Assembly: GCA_903930395.1 (NCBI GenBank)
Contig: CAIYYE010000177.1
Span: 1-7,381 of the forward strand
Source: an uncultured beta proteobacterium
GTDB lineage: Bacteria > Pseudomonadota > Gammaproteobacteria > Burkholderiales > Rhodocyclaceae
Reading direction: 5' to 3'
DNA: 7,381 nt
Below, one piece after another: positions 1 to 6,139 of this stretch. The stretch's first letter is position 1. Every line of letters begins with the position of its first letter. Below the pieces are notes generated by a model. It ran no database searches. It worked only from the letters and a program-made list of their open reading frames with translations, and was not told the DNA's origin. A program made the translations under genes and the position numbers.

Positions 1-1
1 C

Positions 2-2062
2 GGCATCGGCTGCCACTACATGGTGACGTGGATGGACCGGCAAACCTCGACCTTCACCCACATGGGCGGCGAAGGCGTGCCCTGGGTCGGCCAGGCCCCC
101 TTCACCCGCGAAAAACACATTTTTGCCAATCTTGGCGACGGCACCTATTTCCATTCCGGCATCCTCGCCATCCGCCAGGCCATCGCCGCCAAGGTGCCCA
201 TCACCTACAAGATCCTTTACAACGATGCCGTGGCGATGACCGGTGGCCAGCCGGTGGACGGCATCCTGAGTGTTGCTCGCCTGACGCGCCAGCTCGACGC
301 CGAGGGCGTCGGCCGGATGGTCATCGTCACCAACGAACCGGAAAAATATGCGGAAATCACCGACCTTGCACCCAACGTGCCGGTCCGCCACCGCGACGAT
401 CTCGACGCCGTGCAGCGCGAACTGCGCGAAGAGCCCGGCGTTTCGGTGCTGATCTACGATCAGGTCTGCGCCACCGAAGCCCGGCGGCGGCGCAAACGCG
501 GCAAGCTACCCCCCGTCAGCCAGCGTGTCGTCATCAACGAAGCGGTCTGTGAAGGCTGCGGCGATTGTTCGGTGCAATCCAACTGCCTCTCCATCGTACC
601 GGTCAAAACCCCTTTCGGCACCAAGCGGCAGATCGACCAGTCGTCGTGCAACCAGGACTTCTCCTGCCTCAAGGGCTTCTGCCCGAGCTTCGTCACGATC
701 GAAGGCGGCAAGCCGAGAAAATCGCTGAATACCCTGGTCGACACGGAAGACTGGCCCATCCTGCCGTCGCCCCAACTGCCTGCCACGGCCCAGCCCTATA
801 ACCTGCTCATCACGGGCGTCGGCGGCATGGGGGTCATCACGCTGGGCGCCCTGATCGGCATGGCCGCCCACCTCGATGGCAAAGGCATCTCGACGCTGGA
901 CATGACCGGGCTGGCGCAAAAATACGGCGCCGTTTTCTCGCACCTGCGCATCGCCGACCGGCCGGAGGACATCCACGCCGCCCGCATCGCCACCGGCGAA
1001 GCCCATGCCGTGCTCGGTGGCGACCTCGTCGTCAGCGCCGGCACCGAAGCCTTGTCGAAGATGCTCGAAGGCCGTACCCGGGCCGTCGTCAGCTGTACGG
1101 AAACCCCCACCGCCGACTTCACGCGCAACCGCGACTGGCATTTCCCGCTCGCCGGACTCAAACAGCAACTGGCCGACACCCTCGGCGTCGACCATGTCCA
1201 GTTCATCGATGCCCAGCATCTCGCCAGCAGCCTGATGGGCGATGCCCTTTACGGCAACATGCTGCTCCTTGGTCATGCCTGGCAACTCGGGCTGGTGCCG
1301 GTGTCCGCTGCAGGGCTCGACCAGGCGATCTGCCTCAACGGCGCCGCCATCGAGGCCAACCGGCAGGCGTTTCTGTGGGGCAGGCGGGCCGCCCATAGCC
1401 CGGAAAAAGTGGCCCGCATGGCCGGCCCGATGAACAGCCAGCCGGACCCGGAGCAAACGCTGGACGAACTCATTGCCAGCCGCGTCGCCCATCTCACGGC
1501 CTACCAGAACAATGAGCTGGCTGCGCAATACCTGCGCCGGATAGCCGGCATCCGCGCCATCGGCAGCGAGGCCCTGAGCCGGGTCGTTGCCATTCAATAC
1601 GCCCGCCTGCTCGCCCCCAAGGACGAATACGAAGTCGCCCGGCTGTATGCTGAAGGCGATTTTCTACGCCAGATGGGCGAACAGTTTGAGGGTGAGCTGC
1701 GCCTCAGCTTCCATCTCGCCCCACCGCTCATGACCAAACCTGGCAGCGATGGACGGCCGAAGAAAATCCGCTTCGGCCCCTGGCTGCTGCCCGTGCTGAA
1801 GCTACTGGCCAAGGCCCGCCGCCTGCGCGGAACCTGGCTCGACCCCTTCCGCCTTGGCGCCGAAAAGGCTCTGGATCGCAGCCTGCTTGCCGACTATGAA
1901 GCCGATCTCGAGCTGATCAGCGAAAGGCAGGGCGACCAAGAGGCAGCCCTCACCCTCGCCGGCTGGCCGGAAAATGTACGCGGCTTCGGGCCGGTACGCG
2001 CCAGGGCGGCAGCGGAGAGCGTTCACACGAGAGAAGGGGCGAGATCGGCCTTGATGGCATAA
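2..2062 (+). CDS. Indolepyruvate ferredoxin oxidoreductase, fused alpha/gamma type (5' end outside window)
   Basis: This is the C-terminal ~686 residues of a large 2-oxoacid:ferredoxin oxidoreductase. The family oxidatively decarboxylates indolepyruvate or other arylpyruvates to the acyl-CoA and passes electrons to ferredoxin, in aromatic amino acid breakdown. The frame is open from base 2 and reads GIGCHYM before the first ATG (base 20), so the start lies upstream; fused family members are about 1,150 residues. In order: the end of the thiamine-pyrophosphate domain (HMGGEGVPWVGQAPF; NDAVAMTGGQP at 221-253); a cysteine-rich 4Fe-4S region at 545-690 (CEGCGDC, then CNQDF-SC-GFCPSF); a gamma-type domain starting with glycine-rich GVGGMG at 815-832, followed by TLDMTGLAQKYGAVFSHLRIA-like sequence; and a C-terminal extension at about 1440-2000 typical of this long form (DUF6537-like). 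All key motifs look intact. Substrate preference (indole, phenyl or branched) cannot be read from the sequence. The methyltransferase gene starts 9 bp downstream. Confidence 0.93.
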   Translation, partial: GIGCHYMVTWMDRQTSTFTHMGGEGVPWVGQAPFTREKHIFANLGDGTYFHSGILAIRQAIAAKVPITYKILYNDAVAMTGGQPVDGILSVARLTRQLDAEGVGRMVIVTNEPEKYAEITDLAPNVPVRHRDDLDAVQRELREEPGVSVLIYDQVCATEARRRRKRGKLPPVSQRVVINEAVCEGCGDCSVQSNCLSIVPVKTPFGTKRQIDQSSCNQDFSCLKGFCPSFVTIEGGKPRKSLNTLVDTEDWPILPSPQLPATAQPYNLLITGVGGMGVITLGALIGMAAHLDGKGISTLDMTGLAQKYGAVFSHLRIADRPEDIHAARIATGEAHAVLGGDLVVSAGTEALSKMLEGRTRAVVSCTETPTADFTRNRDWHFPLAGLKQQLADTLGVDHVQFIDAQHLASSLMGDALYGNMLLLGHAWQLGLVPVSAAGLDQAICLNGAAIEANRQAFLWGRRAAHSPEKVARMAGPMNSQPDPEQTLDELIASRVAHLTAYQNNELAAQYLRRIAGIRAIGSEALSRVVAIQYARLLAPKDEYEVARLYAEGDFLRQMGEQFEGELRLSFHLAPPLMTKPGSDGRPKKIRFGPWLLPVLKLLAKARRLRGTWLDPFRLGAEKALDRSLLADYEADLELISERQGDQEAALTLAGWPENVRGFGPVRARAAAESVHTREGARSALMA

Positions 2063-2071
2063 AATCGACGG

Positions 2072-2821
2072 ATGTCCTCAACGCCCAAACGCCAGTTCGC
2101 CCTGCAAGGGGCGGCCGTCATCCTGGTCCTCTCCATCGCCTGGCCGTATTACGGCTGGCAGGCGACCGCACTGCCGTGGCTGGAAACCAGCCTGGCGATC
2201 GGCGGCGTCGCGCTGTTTTTCGCCACGATCTCCCGCCAACCCTGGTGGTGGCGGGTCATCCACGCCGGCTTCATGCCGCTCGTCTGGTTCACCCACTCGC
2301 TGGCCATCGATCCCAACTGGTTCCTGTTCGGCGCCATCCTTTTGCTGCTGGTCTTTCGCGGCGCCCTCTCAGGGCAGGTGCCGCTCTACCTGTCCAACAA
2401 GCAGACGGTCGGCGCCCTCGCCGACCTGCTGACCGAACGCGGCCCCAGCCGTTTCCTCGACCTTGGCGCCGGCCTCGGCAGCACCACCGTACCCCTTGCC
2501 GATGCGCTGCCCGATAGCCAGTTCACCGGCGTCGAAAATGCCCCGCTGACCTGGCTGGCTGGCCGCCTCCTCAGCCTCGGCCGTCCCAACATTCACTGGC
2601 AATGGCTGGATCTCTGGCAAACCGGCCTGGCAGATTACGACGTCGTCTATGCCTTCCTCTCTCCGGCGCCCATGCCCCGCCTCTGGGAGAAGGTCAAAGC
2701 CGAAATGCGCCCGGGCAGCCTCTTCGTCAGCAACAGCTTTCCGGTTCCCGGCATGACGCCAGACCGGATCATCGACGTCGCCTGCACGCCGCCCCGTCCG
2801 CTCTACTGTTACCAGCTCTAA
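2072..2821 (+). CDS. Membrane-anchored class I SAM methyltransferase, FAM173-like
   Basis: A 249-residue protein with a hydrophobic N-terminal half and a C-terminal Rossmann methyltransferase. Likely membrane segments lie at residues ~14-31, 37-53, 62-79 and 83-95. The SAM-binding motif I is FLDLGAGLGS (128-137), with the ribose-contacting acidic residue probably Glu155 in GVENAP. A DLW-x-x-GLADYDVVYAF segment follows, then LWEKVKAEMRPGSLFVSNSFPVPG. This layout (a short YLSNKQ-type lead-in, DLGAG, DLW, an F-L-x-P loop, then E-K/E-L and a phenylalanine-proline strand) resembles what I recall of FAM173/ATPSCKMT-type protein-lysine methyltransferases, which is inference. The substrate is unknown; a membrane protein would fit the anchor. 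The ATG lies 9 bp after the oxidoreductase stop with no good Shine-Dalgarno, so translation is probably coupled. It is in the same frame as both neighbours. Sure that it is a methyltransferase; subfamily uncertain. Confidence 0.85.
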   Translation: MSSTPKRQFALQGAAVILVLSIAWPYYGWQATALPWLETSLAIGGVALFFATISRQPWWWRVIHAGFMPLVWFTHSLAIDPNWFLFGAILLLLVFRGALSGQVPLYLSNKQTVGALADLLTERGPSRFLDLGAGLGSTTVPLADALPDSQFTGVENAPLTWLAGRLLSLGRPNIHWQWLDLWQTGLADYDVVYAFLSPAPMPRLWEKVKAEMRPGSLFVSNSFPVPGMTPDRIIDVACTPPRPLYCYQL

Positions 2822-2827
2822 ACTAAG

Positions 2828-4924
2828 ATGCCGGCGAAGAAGCCCGAAACCCTGGCTCTGACGGTCGCCCTGGCCAGCACGCTGATCGTGCTCCTGGTCT
2901 TTCTCGTCGACCTGACACTGACCCGCCACAACGACATCGAAGCGGGCGAACGCCGCCTGCAGAACTTCAGCATCATGATGGCCGAACACACGGCACGAAG
3001 TTTCGAGGCCGTCGACGTGCTGCTGCGCGAGACCGCCAACGACCTTTCACACAACCGTCGCGACTGGGAACACTGGTCTGCAACCTCCGGCTGGGAATAC
3101 ATTGCCCAGCGTCACTCACGCGCCATGCCGCAACTGCGCGACCTGATCATTTTCGACCGGCAGGGCAACCAGCGCTTTCTGTCCACGCAATTCCAGGCGC
3201 CGCTGATCAACGTCAAGGACCGCCCCTATTTCATCGCCCTGGAAGGCGGCGCCGAAGCGGCCAGTTTCGGCCCCTATGTCGGTCGCAACTCGGGGCGCTA
3301 CACCTATGCCCTGGGCCGTCGCCTGAACGGTGACAAGGATGCCTTCACGGGCATCGTCTTCGCCGCCATCGAACCTGCCTACCTGCAGGAGTTCTGCTGG
3401 CCGAACCGGCTGGCCGACGACTCTGAAGCCGTTCTGATCAACAGTCAGGGGGATATCGTCGCCTCCTGTCGCCCCAGCGACTTGAGCCGCCAGTCGTCCA
3501 TCCTCGGCGCCAAGGCCGGCAGTGCACTGTTCGACGGGAAATTGCGCAACCTGAAGCTGGACAGTGGCATGGCCAGACGTTCCGGACTACTCGTCTCGAT
3601 CTCTACCGTACCGGGGTTTGCCGACCTGCGCATCCTTACTGCCATCCCGGAGCGAACCCTGCTCACCGCCTGGCATAGCCGGCTCTTCGAACTCTCCACC
3701 CTCGGCCTGCTGGTCACCATTGTGCTCCTCGTTGGCGCCCTCCTCGTCCGCCGCCAGATGCGCGACATGTCCATGATGACGGCCGAACTTGCCGCCAGCC
3801 ACGACCACCTTGAAGAGCGCGTCCGCGAAGCGACCCTCGAACTGGCTGGACAAAAGGACATGGCTGAACGCGCCAACACGGCCAAGAGCCGTTTTCTTGC
3901 CGCCGCCAGCCACGACTTGCGACAACCGCTGCACGCCCTTTCCCTCTTTTCGGCCGATTTTCAGCGTCAGGTCCGTCATGGCAGGACACCTGACGAACTG
4001 CCGCGACTGGCCGAGCAGATCGCAGCATCGACGGCCATGCTCAGCGAACTCCTCGACTCGCTGCTCGACATTTCCCGCCTGGATGTCGCCGGGATCAAGC
4101 CGGATCGCCGCCCCTTCCCGCTCCAGCCGGTTTTCGAACGCATCAGCAACTCGTTCCGGCGGGCGGCAGCCGACCGCAATATCGGCTTGCGCTTCCGACC
4201 CAGCGAGAGATGGGTCAATACCGATCCGCTCCTGCTAGAACGAATGATCGCCAACCTGGTTTCCAATGCCCTGCGCTATACCTCACCCGGCGGGAGGGTT
4301 CTCGTGGCCGCCCGGCAACGCGGCGCAAACATGCTGATCGAGGTGCGCGACAGCGGCATCGGCATTGCCAGGGAGCATCAGGCAGCCATCTTCGCCGAGT
4401 TTTATCAGGTCGGGAATACGGCACGGGAACACAACAAGGGACTGGGCCTCGGGCTTTCCATCGTGGACCGTCTGGCGCGCGCCCTCGACATCAAGGTCGT
4501 GCTGCGCTCGCGGGTGGGCGAGGGAACCACTTTTTCGCTGCTGCTCAGCGCCGCCTCACCCGTCCTGGACAGCCCGCAGCAGGCAAGCCCGGCTGATTTG
4601 ACGAACTACGTTCATTGCATTGGTAATTCGGATGCCATGCACGCCTGCATAGACTTGCTCAAAGCCTGGGGCTATAGCGTCAGCATGGCGGGTGATGCCG
4701 GCACCCGACATCTTCCGGACAACGCCGTTCTCATCACGGACGCCGCACACGCCAGCGCCGTCAGCGCCGCGCAGACACCCGGCATTCCGCTCATAGTCCT
4801 GCACGGGGAGGACGGCGAAGCCTTGCCTTCCGCCGCCCATCCACTGCCCATCCCGGTGCGCCCGGCAAAGCTGCGGGCGCTACTCAGCCAGCTTCAGAAG
4901 ACGCTCTCGAAATCGATGCCGTAA
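2828..4924 (+). CDS. dCache-domain membrane sensor histidine kinase with degenerate C-terminal receiver
   Basis: A 698-residue inner-membrane histidine kinase that would autophosphorylate on a signal and pass phosphate to a response regulator. Membrane helix 1 spans residues ~9-31. A periplasmic dCache sensor follows (~32-285), with the family hallmark DRPYF at 131-135. Helix 2 spans ~289-307, then a coiled-coil linker with EERVREATLEL. The kinase core is complete: H-box SHDLRQPLHAL with phospho-acceptor His362, N-box with Asn480 (NLVSNALRYT), G1 box DSGIGI at Asp508, and G2 box GLGLGLS from Gly538. Residues ~592-698 align by eye with a receiver domain (LLKAWGY; VRPAKLRALL), but the acidic metal-binding pair reads Gly-Asn and the usual Lys before the last Pro-Val is Ile, so it is probably not a working receiver. 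The gene starts 6 bp after the methyltransferase stop with a weak ribosome site. Its 3' end overlaps the convergent response regulator. Ligand unknown; dCache domains often bind small organic acids or amino acids. Confidence 0.93.
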   Translation: MPAKKPETLALTVALASTLIVLLVFLVDLTLTRHNDIEAGERRLQNFSIMMAEHTARSFEAVDVLLRETANDLSHNRRDWEHWSATSGWEYIAQRHSRAMPQLRDLIIFDRQGNQRFLSTQFQAPLINVKDRPYFIALEGGAEAASFGPYVGRNSGRYTYALGRRLNGDKDAFTGIVFAAIEPAYLQEFCWPNRLADDSEAVLINSQGDIVASCRPSDLSRQSSILGAKAGSALFDGKLRNLKLDSGMARRSGLLVSISTVPGFADLRILTAIPERTLLTAWHSRLFELSTLGLLVTIVLLVGALLVRRQMRDMSMMTAELAASHDHLEERVREATLELAGQKDMAERANTAKSRFLAAASHDLRQPLHALSLFSADFQRQVRHGRTPDELPRLAEQIAASTAMLSELLDSLLDISRLDVAGIKPDRRPFPLQPVFERISNSFRRAAADRNIGLRFRPSERWVNTDPLLLERMIANLVSNALRYTSPGGRVLVAARQRGANMLIEVRDSGIGIAREHQAAIFAEFYQVGNTAREHNKGLGLGLSIVDRLARALDIKVVLRSRVGEGTTFSLLLSAASPVLDSPQQASPADLTNYVHCIGNSDAMHACIDLLKAWGYSVSMAGDAGTRHLPDNAVLITDAAHASAVSAAQTPGIPLIVLHGEDGEALPSAAHPLPIPVRPAKLRALLSQLQKTLSKSMP

Positions 4925-5556
4925 CGCGCCACGGCAACCAGCGCCTGGGTCCGGCTACTGACCCCGAGCGCCTTGAAGACGGCTGTTGCGTGAATCTTCA
5001 CCGTTCCCTCGGAGAGTCCCAGCTGATCGGCAATATCGCGATTCGACATGCCGCGGACCATGAGTCCGAGCACCTGCCCCTGACGATCGGTCAGGCCGAT
5101 CTCATCCGGCCGCACACTCATTTTGGAAGGGGGAATCGGCGTCATGTCATCCATTTGTGACACCAGCTGCCCAGCCGGCCGGAAGATGTTGCCGGCCAGG
5201 ACATCCCGAACCGCGGCCAGAAGCGCCTCGCCGGAAAACGCCTTGGGGATGAAACCGGAAGCCCCGAGATTGAGCACACGGGTAATGGTCGGCAAATCGT
5301 CGAAGGCCGAAACCACGGCGACCGGCATCGCCGGGTAGCGCCGACGCAGGATGTCGAGACCGGCAAAGCCGTCTATGCCCGGCAAAGCCAGATCAAGCAG
5401 TACCAGATCGAACTCGGCTTCGCCATCAAGAACGTTCAGCGCCGACTCGAAATCCGCGCTCTCGCGCACCTGCACCCCCGGCTCGATCTGACCCAGCAAG
5501 CGGACCAGTCCTTCACGAACCAGTGCGTGATCTTCTACCACCAACAGCTTCAACAT
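4894..5556 (-). CDS. NarL/LuxR-family response regulator
   Basis: A 220-residue cytoplasmic DNA-binding response regulator. The receiver (residues 1-~120) has every catalytic residue: acidic pair Glu8-Asp9, phospho-acceptor Asp55 in LVLLDLALPG, Ser83 and Lys105 in FIPKAFSG. A linker (~123-150) leads to a LuxR-type helix-turn-helix at ~153-213: LTDRQGQVLGLMVRGMSNRDIADQLGLSEGTVKIH, with recognition helix around SEGTVKIHATAVFKAL. Gln161 stands where many family members have Glu (RExVL). The ATG is supported by a strong ribosome site with a run of six G's, 3 nt upstream. The gene converges on the sensor kinase and shares 31 bp with it, which together with the kinase's unusable receiver makes this the likely phosphotransfer partner. 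Targets are unknown. The divergent phaM-like gene 91 bp upstream and the gene's own promoter are natural candidates. Confidence 0.95.
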   Translation of the reverse strand: MLKLLVVEDHALVREGLVRLLGQIEPGVQVRESADFESALNVLDGEAEFDLVLLDLALPGIDGFAGLDILRRRYPAMPVAVVSAFDDLPTITRVLNLGASGFIPKAFSGEALLAAVRDVLAGNIFRPAGQLVSQMDDMTPIPPSKMSVRPDEIGLTDRQGQVLGLMVRGMSNRDIADQLGLSEGTVKIHATAVFKALGVSSRTQALVAVARYGIDFESVF

Positions 5557-5559
5557 AAG

Positions 5560-5567
5560 CCCCCCTT
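5560..5567 (-). promoter_or_regulatory. Ribosome binding site of the response regulator
   Basis: On the minus strand the bases before the ATG at 5556 read AAGGGGGGCTT. The AAGGGG core lies about 5 nt from the start, a near-ideal Shine-Dalgarno that fixes this start. Confidence 0.7.
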
Positions 5568-5634
5568 GTTCGATAGCCTAGCAATTTATCATTTTTGCCT
5601 TAATAAGTGGTTTAAGATGGTGCGATACATTGTG

Positions 5635-5640
5635 AAGGAG
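5635..5640 (+). promoter_or_regulatory. Ribosome binding site of the phaM-like gene
   Basis: A perfect AAGGAG lies 7 nt before the ATG at 5648 and supports that start over any alternative. It suggests efficient translation, in keeping with an abundant granule protein. Confidence 0.75.
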
Positions 5641-5647
5641 ACACGAG

Positions 5648-6139
5648 ATGTCAGACAATCAAGTACACGACCCGCTCAATTTCATGCGCAACATGTGGGG
5701 CAATATGGGCTTCTCGCTTCCCGGCATGGTCGCACCGACATTCGATGTCGAAGAGCTCGACAAGCGGATCAAGGACATGAAGGCCGTTGAAGGCTGGCTG
5801 CGCATGAATCTCTCGATGCTGCAGATGACCATTCAGGGCCTGGAAATGCAGCGCACGACGGTTGGCGCCGTACAAGCCATGGGCAAGATGGCCTCCGAAT
5901 CCGCCAAGTCGATGACGCCGGAAGCGGTCGCCGAAGCGCCGCCGGCGGCGCCACAGCCAAACTTCTTCCAGGGTGCCATTCATCCGGAAAACAGCCCTAT
6001 GTCGGATGCCGCCATGTGGCCGTGGCAGATGATGCAGCAAATGCGCGAGCAGATGCAGGCCAGCGCCGAAGCAGCCCAGGCATCGGCAGCCGAAGCCGCC
6101 GCGCAGCCCAAGGCAAAGCGTCCGGCCGCCAAGAAATAG
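5648..6139 (+). CDS. phaM: PhaM-like polyhydroxyalkanoate granule-associated protein
   Basis: A 163-residue protein resembling PhaM, which in Ralstonia eutropha binds and activates the PHB synthase PhaC, coats PHB granules and tethers them to the nucleoid. The N-terminal domain (residues ~8-78) carries the pattern I associate with the family: DPLNFMRNMWGNMG, LPGMVAPTFDVEELDKRI, KAVEGWLRMNLSMLQ, then GLEMQ. After it come a Pro/Ala-rich linker (~88-112), a Met/Gln- and Ala-rich likely helix (~120-153), and a short basic tail PKAKRPAAKK (154-163) that recalls the Lys/Ala/Pro repeats used by PhaM for DNA contact. It is clearly shorter than the R. eutropha protein (about 260 residues), mainly in the linker and tail. 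A strong ribosome site precedes it and it stands alone, divergent from the response regulator. A generic phasin is the main alternative, but the N-terminus fits PhaM better. Confidence 0.8.
   Translation: MSDNQVHDPLNFMRNMWGNMGFSLPGMVAPTFDVEELDKRIKDMKAVEGWLRMNLSMLQMTIQGLEMQRTTVGAVQAMGKMASESAKSMTPEAVAEAPPAAPQPNFFQGAIHPENSPMSDAAMWPWQMMQQMREQMQASAEAAQASAAEAAAQPKAKRPAAKK

Larger units (their letters stand above)
5557..5647. promoter_or_regulatory. Divergent control region between response regulator and phaM-like gene
   Basis: This 91-bp spacer is the only gap between divergent genes in the window and must carry promoters for both, unless transcription enters from outside. Its centre (about 5580-5616) is strikingly AT-rich against the GC-rich surroundings, as expected of a promoter core. 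I could not find a sigma-70 -35/-10 pair with good match and spacing on either strand. Partial candidates are TATCAT at 5587-5592 on the plus strand and GATAAA on the minus strand in the same AT tract. A regulator site here is inference only. Confidence 0.5.

Noticed and set aside
506..1597. A 363-codon open frame on the minus strand inside the oxidoreductase gene
   Set aside because: The plus-strand frame has clear enzyme motifs throughout. The opposite frame is low in recognisable features and is a typical shadow of GC-rich coding DNA.
2369..2989. A 206-codon minus-strand open frame across the methyltransferase and kinase start
   Set aside because: It overlaps two well-supported genes, has no domain I recognise and reads as compositional noise.
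4601..4924. Calling the kinase a functional hybrid kinase with phosphorelay receiver
   Set aside because: The acidic pair and conserved Lys are missing, so phosphotransfer within the protein is unlikely; it is described as a pseudo-receiver instead.
5618..5634. Possible sigma-54 promoter (TGGTGCG followed by TTG)
   Set aside because: The required GG and GC pair at fixed spacing is not met (TG instead of GC), and it sits almost on the ribosome binding site.
5936..5951. A perfect 16-bp palindrome GCGCCGCCGGCGGCGC
   Set aside because: It lies in the Ala/Pro-rich linker of the phaM-like gene and is well explained by GC-ending Ala and Pro codons, so an operator role is not supported.
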